The notes under the pieces were generated by a model. It made no database searches and was not told the DNA's origin. It worked only from the letters and a program-made list of their open reading frames with translations. The position numbers were made by a program, and so were the translations under genes. A DNA stretch of 64,000 bases from positions 248,001 through 312,000 of the forward strand of contig CM074187.1 of assembly GCA_037179385.1 (NCBI GenBank), given 5' to 3'. This DNA is from Holothuria scabra (taxonomy: Eukaryota > Echinodermata > Holothuroidea > Aspidochirotida > Holothuriidae). Each line of letters begins with the position of its first letter. Within the stretch, counting starts at the first letter, position 1. Shown in pieces: positions 12,101 through 24,100 of this stretch.

Positions 12101-15100
12101 TGCTGTGTAATATAAGTTTTGGTACTCTGTTAAACTGCATCCAGGTTGTGGCTTCTGTTCTATTCAGCCAGTCTAGCGCAGGACCACTCAGTGTTTGCCC
12201 TTTGGAGGGCGTACTTGTCCATTTGGGACGTTAAGCTCCTTAAGGGAGCAGAATTCCTCCAGGAGTAATCGTTTGGTTTTCGCCCCTTGGCTCTTCGCCA
12301 GAGAGTCGTGGGGACTTTTAGAAAAAAGAAGTTTTGGTACTCTGCATTGTTTGAATTAGCAGTTAATCAAAAAGCTGAGCCAATTGAGAGTTTCTGTTAC
12401 CCTATATACTAGAAGTGTAGTTTGGGGTGCGAGGATTGTCCCTTTAATTTCCTGGTTTTCTGCAGGATTGACAATCCCTTGTACAGTAGCACAGTGTTAC
12501 ACCTAGCTTGTATAAAGCAATTATTTTGTTAGGAAGCAAAACTAGTCCCTTCAGCAGGGTTCCTCTAAAATGTATGCATGCAACTCTCTGACTAAGTAAA
12601 AGCCTGAGCAAAGTTGTAAGCAAGTTTGAAGAATTGTTATAATGAAACCCCTGGGTAGAATTGGGCAACCTGAATTATGCAAGGCCAAGTAGAAAATGCC
12701 TTTTACCTTATTCATGGGTCTGGGACAATTGATTTTGACCTATGCAGCTACCAATGCCCCAAGTCCTGTATGTTGTGGTGCCTATAGCTGTCAACTAAAA
12801 GGGCCTGGCTGCAATAATCTTGCAATGTCATGAAGATTTATGCACTTATCAATTGCAACACTGACACTTCCTAGACCTGGGGATGGTCGGGTCTTGCCCG
12901 CGAACTTTATTTTTGAAATTTTTAAATCCCCACACAGAGCCTGGCCATATCCAAGTCGGGTTGGGTATACAATGAGCGAGGGTAAATCCACTGCCAAGTC
13001 CCCACTGTCAGCTAGCCTATAGGCACTATGCATATCACCAGAAAAAGACCTGCCAGATTACCCCGGCCTTCGGATCCAGACTGATGGAGTGAAATCCTTG
13101 CACACCCTCAAGTCTCGGCCGGGTGGGGACAGAATGACTGTGAAATCCGTCCCCAGTCAAATCCCACCCCTGGGTCTAGGAGACTAGGCTGGGGTCAAGG
13201 TTGCAATTGGTAAGCAGCCGAAGTGCATTAGTTTACCTCAATTATACCAGCATGCCGGATATGTCTTCTTCAATTTGCAGACTCCCAGTAGTTCCCCTTG
13301 CCGTCTTCTATGCTGAACAGTGGCTCATCATATTTATTAATCAAAAGTTATAAAGTTGTGAAATTCCTCTGCTACACTTGCATATGTCCAACACGGTCAA
13401 ACTTCATTGTTATTGCAGAGCACTAACGTTAACGTTACACACGTCAACAGCCCACTTGATAGAATATTTTCTAACTCACACATTGTCTATGCAGTGTTTA
13501 CGAAGTAACGTTATTGTTAGATCTCGTAGTAGGCCTATATACCTATACTGTAAGCGTCATTGCCTTCTCTGCGCTTTGTGTAACTCAACCGCTAAAGGTG
13601 GTCGATCGATGAATTTACTTCTTAAATCCTGCCGGTAATCAAACTGCGACGTCTTCTTGGTGCCCCCCATACATTAATAATGACTCTTTCTAAACCCCTG
13701 CGAATGTCTTTGGGAATAATTTCAGATGTTATTGCAAAGAAAATAGTAGCTTCATCGGAACGGTAAGGGCTCTACATTTGTCGACTGCTAGCACTGCTGG
13801 CTGACAGATATATGAATGACAAGGTCATGTGACCTAATGTATGTTTATTCATATCACGATTTACAGACTGCCAACTTTGATTGGACTAGATATTGAGAAA
13901 CTACTACATATTATTCATCTTAATGAGGGATGAATAAAGTAAAGGAATAACATAAAAATTATGACGTCATAGAAACCAATTGTCCCAAGTCTCTCGTTGA
14001 GAAGCGATACCTTTATAGACCGATAGAGGGCATATTAGAAAAAGGCAAATACGGTATGCTGTACTGTGCTGAAGCACTGGGTGTTGTCAGCTCCCCGGGG
14101 AACACTCACGAGAGACTTGGCCAAGTCTACGTGTATCGTTAAAAGCGCTTAGAGAATGGGTGTACTTCAATTGGCAATAACATGACACCCTCCCTCAATA
14201 ATTACGTTCGAAGCGGGGAATCCCCAAACTTTTAAAGAAGCCGCTTCATTAATTAAACGCAAGCAGCCAATCAGTGAGTACGATTCTTCGCAACAGAAGT
14301 TCGTTCGATGTATAGCACGAAGCAGCGGCATATAAACGATTTTCAGCCGGCTGCTAACGTGTGCAACTGCTGTTATGCACGCTGTTGTGCTTGATAAACA
14401 GCGATGGAAACATTTTTGAAACTTTTTCAGTTCATGACTTACAAACACTCCTACGTGATACAAGGACAGGAATAACATGGTTAGAAAGCTGAACTTGTAA
14501 TTTTTTGAAATATGTCAATTTCAAGTTGAAATTTTGGGAGACGTACGCTAGTAGCGAATTGACAAGTGGCTGTTGAAATTGAACTATTACGGTGAAGTGC
14601 ACAATGGCGCACAGGGCACTTAAAAGACACTGTGGTGTATGCATACGTTTAGTGCTTTCAAATTTCATTGTAAATTTTGTTCATTACAAATGTATTGGTG
14701 GTGTTGAAGTAAAGCCTGTCACAACAGGTTCCATGTTTGGGGTTCACTGATTAAAACGTCCCCCATGACACCGCACACAATCACATGTAAACTACAGGGG
14801 GTTGGGTGGATAAAAGGTGAATGTCATAGCTCTGTGCAATTTTTGAGCTTGTTGTTCATACTGTAGACATCGATTGCTTTGTCAAGGCAGCTAAACTTGT
14901 GAAGAAGGACTATACCTTGTTTACTTAACGCAAGTCAGAGTCCAAGGGCATGAGATGCGATTAATCGCATGTACCATTTCACTAAACGATTACTTGGCTG
15001 GCGATTAATGGCTAATCGCTGACAGCCCTAATACCAAATATGAAATCTATCCAAGTTTCCTACCATGAGGTATCGTGTTAACAAGATTTTCAGACTTTGA

Positions 15101-18100
15101 CCCCCGGTGACCCCAGATGACCTTTGACCTCCGCCAAAAACAATAGGGACCATCTACTGACTATAACACATCCACATACCAAATATGAAGTCTATCCAAG
15201 CTTCCTACCTTGAGATTTTGATTTAACAAGGTTTTCAGACTTTGACCCCCGGTGACCCCAGATGACCTTTGACCTCCGCCCCAAAAAAATAGGGACCATC
15301 TACTGACTATAACGCATCCACATACCAAATATGAAATCTATCCAAGTTTCCTACCTTGAGATATTGCTTTAACAAGGTTTTCAGACTTTGACCCCCGGTG
15401 ACCCCAGATGACCTTTGACCTCCGCCAAAAACAATAGGGACTATCTACTGACTATAACGCATCCACATACCAAATATGAAATCTATCCAAGCTTCCAAAC
15501 TTGAGATATCGTCTTAACAAGATTTTCAGACTTTGATCCCTGGTGACCCCATATGACCTTTGACCTCCGCCAAAAACAATAGGGACTATCTACTGACTAT
15601 AACGCATCCACATACCAAATATGAAATCTATCCAAGCTTCCAAACTTGAGATATCGTCTTAACAAGATTTCCAGACTTTGACCCCTGGTGACTCCATATA
15701 ACCTTTGACCTCTGCCAAAAACAATAGGGTTCTTCCTCTCAATAAGGGGCATCTGTGTACCAAGTTTGAAAACTGTTGGAGATATCGTGTTAACGAGCAA
15801 AGTGTCACAAACACACACACATACACACACACATACACACACACATACATCCATACATACACACATACGCCATCATGAATGCATAGGTTTCTCTTATCAT
15901 CGAAACCAAAAAGACAGAACAGGTGGTCAATTTCTACTAAAAGGATAGCAAGGAATGAGACTGGGAGGAATGTGACTGACGGTGAGATCAGAGTCACAGG
16001 GTACACAATACGGTCTTTCATCTCCGTGAAGTAAAAAGGCATGGGTAAGGTAAGTGTGACCGATCAGAGCTGTGTAAGGGATAAGGGATAAGGGTCTTAT
16101 CATTTTCTATGCCTTACGTAATTTGCTGACATGGTATTTTGGTTCAAATTTTGCAGTTTCTTTAGCCCAGCAACTATGCATGTTAGGTATGTTCCTGAAG
16201 GTCTTAATGTTGCCTATTGTACAATAATAGGTAACGGAATGTGCTTCTTATGAAGGGGGTTTTTAGCTGGCAGGTGATTTATATCAAATACATCATGATT
16301 GATTACATTTCGTCAGAAACACATAAATTTTTTTCCCAGAGACAAAGTAATGGAAACATGCAGACTTACTTCAAAATAAGTTTAAGGTGCAGTAGTGTTA
16401 TAACTATAATTTTGCAATGGTAACAAAACCAGTTTGTGCTTACGGAATATTTTTTTTCTCAGTATTTTTGTTATTGGTATCAGTAAAAATACAATATATA
16501 GATTTTCGCTTATATTTCAGCATGCAACTGTTTGTTGCGAAAATACAGCCAAATGGGGCTCATCTCTATAAATGTACTACAAAATAGCAACAATTATGAT
16601 ATGGAATGAAAGAATCCGCGATAATGATAGAGTTAGGACAAGCTAGGATAACAATAGAACTTTCAATCGGCAGGATTGTTTTGGTACGGAGGCAGTTAAT
16701 TGACTGGCAAGTACATGCACTACGTATGGCACTTGTTCAGTGACCAACTTGCATCATGCTTTATGAAGCAAGTATATCCTGAGTCAGTCAACCACAAAAA
16801 ACATACCACACATGTATGCACTCCGCACAGTCCTAAAGATATTTACCGCTGCTTTCCAAACTTGGACTAACTTTTGTGCAAGAAATCTTAGTGGTTTACT
16901 AGTGGTCCTTAGGTCATAATTAAATTTACTGGGACATGTTTTAATGAACATACCTTCATTACTGTCTGAAACAAAGTTCAAGCAAAATTTATTCAATCAC
17001 TTGTTTTTTATCCTGAGTTTTGAATGACGACCAACAATGATGGAGGACCACCAAATTGTATGAAATGTTCACAAGTAGGTAGTCCTTTGGACTACGAATG
17101 AAAATCCCTAAATTCACACCCTGTAACTGGGTAGTTTGTGTAGTTGGGCACAGGAAATACGTAAGTGACTTGTTGGCAATAACTGCCTGTTACATAAATG
17201 TCTCTGCCTTAGAGTTAGGTCTACTGCCAGTGGCAATGATATATTTTCCAGAGCAAGGTCTCTCCAATCTACAAATTGCACAGGAGGGCAAAATAAGATG
17301 AACGAAAGAAACTATTAATTACTGACAGAAACAGCAAACAAAGTAAACAAATGAAACTTGACAAACCTGCCTGAAATTAATATACACATAGGTACAAAAT
17401 CTCACTGAAGGTTGCACACATTTTAACATTAATACCTTCATTCACAGAATAAAAGTAGGATCCCAACCCTTTTAAAATGCTGAAATTTGTGACTTTCTGA
17501 GGACTAAAATGATACAGTAATATTTAGAACTTGAGCAAGAAACCATTTCATGCAAAGCAGGCTTTCATTTTTACATATCTGCTCAGCATGGATGGAAATT
17601 TAAAATGATCTCAACGACCAAAAGTGTAAATTTAGTAATTCAGCTAACTATGACTGAGCTTTGCAAGAATCAGTAATTACTGTACAGGTTGTAGGCTCAC
17701 CTAATTTTCAAGGTCAGGGGTCAAATATTGCATTATTTCCACAAAGGTACCTCTACTATGTTATTTTTTTTCCAAATTAGAGGGGGATGTCTCCCCTAAT
17801 AATCACATTTAAGATCTCTCTCCACATTGAGAGTGTTGCATTAAAGACGTGATCTGGCTTAATCATTGGAAGCAGTTTCAAATTTCATGACCAAATGGTA
17901 ATTTTCCCAGACCAAACACCCAAATTTTAAGGATTTTCAAGACCATGATAAGATGGCAGACTTTTTCCTTTTTTTCCACTATTGCATGGGAAGTCTTTTC
18001 ACCTAAGTTGGGGTGACATGTATATAAAACATTGGCTTTAACACCACCAGGTAAAAAGTTTCTTTAGAAAGAGGAAGCCCATTTATACATACCAACATCT

Positions 18101-21100
18101 GCTGACCATCTAAGTGTATTTTTTCTTCGATGGTGTTCATATATGAATCAAAGTTATCTGGGAACAGGTTTTCCATTGCTGTGCTACAAAAACATACAGG
18201 AAAGCAAAATTCATAATGATTTCCACCATACAGTATAAATGCTATAAATGGTGCCTTACAGAGTGATATGCTCCTTCATTCCTGGTTTATGGGCACTTGA
18301 TCAAGTTAAAAATAAAATCTAAACCTGCAGTACATGGCAGAATTTTTTACCAATTTGTGCACACAAACTGCACTGTCATGTAATTACGACAAATGTTGAT
18401 ATTTGTGTAAGTGACCTCAGAAATATAGTAGGAACAAGAACAGCAGGCAGGAAATGAGAGAAACTAGTCTAAGGCTGACATTTCAAAATCAATTCTTGGG
18501 TACCCTACTGCAAGTTCAGAACATCTTCATTTGTATTTGAAAAAATAACTTTGGAATTAGACAGGCAGACTGGTGGATGCAACACTCCAACACTTCCAAC
18601 CAGTATATTGTGTATACTGTGCATTTTTTTCAGCAGAAGGAGGAAAGGAGAGAATTTGTCCCCCCCCCCCCCTTTACAAAAGTCCAAGTTTCTAAAAGAA
18701 GGTTTGTAAAATCTCCCCCCCCTTTCCTCCTTCCAGTTCCATAAAAAAATTTAAAAATTGCCAATATCTGGGTTCCTTTTTGGTTTCCCAAAAGGGAAAA
18801 CCTTTGGACTCATGAAGCCAAGACTTTTGCAAAACATGTGAAGGATCGTGCATTTTAGTATTTTCGTATACTAATGTCAAACAATAAGGCTAATTGCCAT
18901 GCACTTAAATACCTCCCCTTGACATTCTACTTCGGGGAGGTTACTTTGGAAATTCAAGCAGACAGGTGCTGACAGCTCAGCCCCATCATGTGGACGTCCC
19001 CACACAATAAATTCAATGTCCTGTCAGATTCTTGACACTTATAGTTTTGATGAAGTCCATCCAGTGACATAGTCAGTGTCTTCCCCAAATACAGAAATAG
19101 AGGTCACCAGTCGGCGTCCTACTTGCAAACTTTTCTCATTGGTCATCTGTTAGGCATGTGCATGACTTAGTCCAATCAGGATTCCCCATCCCATATTTTG
19201 CAGACAGCTCTGTCTGGAAACCACGTTAGCACTTTTAGTTAACTCCCTTCCTGGAGAGAGTTGGAAATATACAGCTAAACAGAAAGGAAGGAAACTTAAG
19301 TATAGATTAGAATCAATTCATACTCAACATGTGACAGTGTTAAATAAAGTCTATCCTGGCAGCTCTTTGATCAATCAGAGAAAGGGATTTCTCTCTGACT
19401 TAGAATAAACATTAGTCAACTTTAAAGCTTGTTCGAGTCTTCTTTCCTGAATCTCCTTTCTTAACGTACTACCCCCTAGCCTTCAAGATGTGATTGGCCC
19501 AAAACAACGCAACACTAAGGCTCATCCACTTTCTTTACATCAGTGCACAAGTACTCCACGACTACATAATTGTTCACTGACTAAAGCCAAAGACCGACTT
19601 TATAGAAAATTGGTTTTGATGACTCAGCCAGACGAGACCATTTATAACAAGGGCAGTTGTGTGCTCTGTTTCTAGAAAAATAGTATTGTTTACAATTGAA
19701 GAAAAACCTCGAACACTTTTTATTCTGTTTGAATGCATATTATGATAACAGATTTTTACTTCATAGTGTAAACTTTGACGAACATCAACTTTTGACAAGA
19801 GAAAATCTTTTTACCTCCATTAAAATATTTCTACCCTTCACTGGACTTTGAGTTACATAACAGGTATCTAGCAAGTTTCAAATAAGATTAAGAACGTATG
19901 GAAGCCAAGAAAAAGCTCACAGAAGATAGGCATATGCGTTAGCACTTTGGGGGAAGGTATCATTCCCTCCACAGTTATTTAAAGGACTTCTGGCAGCTTT
20001 TCACTGGGGTTTTGTATAAAGAAAATGAGAGCGAGAGAGAGAGAAACAGAAAATATTCCACACCGTGTCCTTGAAACCCTGTTGCAATTCCTTTTCCTAA
20101 CCTAACATATCTCATTTTAAAGATTGGTAACTTTTGTTGAAAAATACCCCTGCTCTTGAACAAAGCCACAAAAAGTGTTGTAATGTGGGCACATTGTTTC
20201 TCATTAGTTTTGTCTTTCTATATAAGTTAAAGTCCTTTTGTCCTTAGAATTTTATCCTGTGGGAATGTTTAAATATCTTTGTCTGTAGTAGATCAAGCAT
20301 TACCATGTTGAGTACAACCACCACTGTTGGTTAATATTTCCTGCAGCGGCTTTAAATTTATGAATAAATTGAATGTAATGTCAAATTCATGTGTCGTGAA
20401 GACATCACAGATTTACATGATGCACCAAATCAAAAGAAATAAGTTGCATAACTTTATAAATTTGTACCTTCCGAACGCTATATATGCTATTAAGATGAAG
20501 TTTTCGCCTCCTAAAAAAGAAAATTTTCCTGCATATCTAGAAGTTAATAAATTTTGTGTCCGGAAATATGCCTTTTATTATCCTTTTGGGAAACATTTCA
20601 CAATTCAGTTTTGATTGAAAAAGAGGACCCTTTTACAGCAATGTTTGAATTTACACAAATAAAATGCCTTTAAAACCCTTCAAATTGCATCTTACAGGGC
20701 CATGAAGCAAGCTTCTATCCTCCTGAGCCCACTCACAACTTTTATCCTAGGACAGCGTCAATTTGAACTTGGGGTTTAGCAGTAGATAATCCCATCCCCT
20801 TTGTGTTTCTGGCATAATCTCTGCTGTGTATACTGTCATGAGCTAAAAGAAATTGCAGTTTTACCAAGGAAATCTGGAGTCCCTTTCCAAGTGGAGCCCC
20901 AAATTTTTACCACAACTGAGTGACTTGCTAAACCCACAAGTTTCTCACTTTCCTGTCTGCACAACTAAGCATATGCAATATTCTAACATAGTGAAGGTTC
21001 ATTGGTTTATCTGTGGATACCGAGGAATGATACAGACATCTGATCCAAGAAATCCTGACAACTGAGAAGTCAAAGGCCTAACAGCAAATCCATAGTTTTT

Positions 21101-24100
21101 GCAGAAAGTCTCTCACTCCAGAAGAGGTAACTGTTTGCCTATGAAATCAAATTCCAACAGAATACAATAAAAGTACTGAGATCTGTAAGAACTTTTGTTT
21201 CACTAGATGTCAACTTGCAGCAGAACATGACACTGTAGAACCTCTAAGATTTAAATAACTGATAAATATCTGAATTCCTGCAATAGTGAGCAACTTTACC
21301 GAAAACACATCATGGATCCAACTTACTCTCTTTACACTGCACCTACTACACATGCTAATGATAGAAAAGTATTGGAGTTTCCAATGTTGAGAGGTTTTCA
21401 AAATATGACCTCTGGTGAAACAGATTGACCTTCACCAAAAACAAAATGGTACGGCACTTAATCCCTCCCCCCCCCCCCCAACCACCAAAACAAAGAGCAA
21501 TATGGGCCCATGCATCTACATGCCAAGAATGAACAAGAGCCTCATGGGCACTGAAGTTCCTTAACTGAATGGATTTAAATAAATGAGCCATTTATCCATT
21601 AGCGTACAGACAAATTTTAACTAATAATGTTAAGTTTGCCTGTTGCTCTGGTGACTCCTACGTGATATTCAAAGGTGTTGACACTGAATGTTGCTTGCAT
21701 CCATCCAACAAGTTTATAGTCTGGAGATATATCTTGTCAATAGTGTTTGACCCAATGACCCCAGATAACCATTGACCTCCATCAAAAACACTTCCACATA
21801 TCTACAATTTATGAATTCTATGCAAGCTTCCTACATAGAGGTGTTGTGTTTACAAGATTTTCCATGTTTGACCTCTGCTGACCCCAAGTGACCCTTGACC
21901 ACCACCAAAAATGACAGAATTTATCTTCGCCCTATAATGTATGGAAATGGAAAATATGAAACCCATCCACGCTTCCTACATGGAGGAACTCTGTCTATAA
22001 AAGCATATCAATATGTGATCCTTGATGACCCCCAACTGACCTTGTACTTCAACTGAGAAAGCTACTGTAGGTCATACCTTCTCACTAAGGATGTTCTATA
22101 TACCATGTTTCACTTCAGTCCAACTTTGCCTTTTTACAGCATACTGAAGCTAGCTTCACAGAAACATGCACATTAATGCCAACCTGACAACATGGGTTCC
22201 TTAATTGCTAATGCAAGCAACTAAAGACCCATGCTTAATTTATTGAGATATTGTACTTTTTCAGAATTTTCCCTCTGGTGATGTCAAATGACCTTTCACT
22301 TCTGTCACAAGCAAATGGCTTCTAACTCTCAAACTGAGGTCTGAAATTTCCCCCTCTTGACTTGTCATGTTTGTTCATGAGTATGGTGACACAAACTTAC
22401 ATACACTTTAAACATAAAGACACAATCATTAATGCATGTTTCTCTTTCATCATTGCTAAAACCATGAGGAACTAATTCAAACTGAACTAAGATATGCCTC
22501 ATAATAACTACAGTGGGTATGTAGCACCTGAGAGGTGTAATTCTGACTGCCAATTTGAAAAAAACACAATCACTAGCTGTACCAGTTATAGAAACTTCAT
22601 TGTTAAATGTTATTGATTTGCATCAGTAAATAAAGAATAGGAGCTCTGATGAATCTATTCAAGTTTAATTAAACAGCACACCTACCACATTTTTATACTT
22701 CCTAAGGAATGTGATTTGTAGCACACATGTGGAAAATCTTAAACTCATGGCCCAAAAATTTCGTTTTTGCTTAGCTTTCACCTTACCGTAAAGATGCTGG
22801 CATGACAGGGTTAGGGTTCTCCATCATCTGGCAAACAGCTACACGTAGAGTTTCATGTCTAATGCATTCATTGTACCTCTCACTGTCTCCTGTATGTTTT
22901 TCCTGTCATAACAAACATAGGTATAGCTTCAAATAAAAATACATATTTATCTTGACTGAGAAGTAAACATTCAAAACAAATTTAATCCTTTCAACTTGCC
23001 GTGACGTAACTTCAGTACCACAGGGATTGAAATACTTGAATGGACCAGAAGAAATAGCTGGCAGGTCTTTTAATACTGATGGTTGTGGTGCCCCTTAGAA
23101 ATATCCGAGGATATAACATTGACCTACAGTATGGCCAAATTATTCATTTTGGCTGAGTCCTTTTTCAAGATTATTGTGAGCCCTAGTATTATATTGTCCA
23201 TTTTAAGATTGTACTATATTAAAGGCATATTCTAGAGACAAAATTTGTTAACTCCAAGATAAGCAGAAAAATTTCCGCATTTGATGCATCATCGGAAATA
23301 CCTGATGTCATCGTGGCACATTAATTTCACATTGCATTCAATTTATTTGTAATTATGATGCAGCTGTAGGCAATATTAAGCAACATTATTGGTTGTACTC
23401 TATGTATGAAGAAAGGTAATGCTAGATCTACAGGAAAAGATATTCAACAGTATCAAATTTCAAGGACAAACAGGACATTCAATTATAAAGAAAAACAAAA
23501 GGAATTTGAAGCAATGTGCCCACATTTCATAAATTTTTGTGGCTTTGTTGAAAAGCAGGGGTATTTTTTAGCAAACATAATCAATCTTTAAAGTGGTATA
23601 TCTTGAGTTAGGAAAGTGGTATTTTGGTAGGGTTTGAAGGGCAAAGTGTGGAATATTTTTGTTTTTTATACAAGACAGAGGTGAAAATCCACCAGAACAT
23701 GCCTTTAAAGATTTAAGTTCAGAAAATCTAAACCACTAAAACGAGAACTGAAAATGAACAAAACCAATTTACTAAAAAAAAAAGGAGTCTTTTCCATAAT
23801 TCTAATTTATTTGTGTTTATTCTATAGTCAGCTTTTTATCAAATCAATTTTGACCAGATTCTACTCACCACTGCCATTTTTCCAGTTTTTTCTACTCCAG
23901 TTCTAAATGCTGAGCACCAAGCACAATGGTAGTAGGTTCCTTTTTTCTTTTAAAGTCTTTCGTAGGACCCAGCAAGGAGTCACAACAGGGCCATTGTGCA
24001 TGTACATTTTAAAATACAAAACCTTAAATAAAAATAGTTTTATGCCACAGGAAAAACTTATACAGCAAGTAAAGAGCTTAAACGTCTCATCATAACTTCA

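Larger units (their letters stand above)
7458..14131. mobile_element. 6.7-kb composite insertion with ~215-bp TIRs and 9-bp TSD
   Basis: CGTGTATCG lies directly before the left end and directly after the right end. Both ends begin TAGACTTGGCCAAGTCTCTC and stay related for about 215 bases, through CCCTCTATCGGTC and TTCTATGACGTCATA to TTATTCATC. Within each terminal repeat, CCAAGTCTCTCG reappears inverted as CGAGAGACTTGG. No transposase is visible; the interior holds other repeats. Confidence 0.75.

Noticed and set aside
15597..16042. Frames with Cys-Val runs
   Set aside because: They are translations of the (CA)n microsatellite and the 145-bp repeat.
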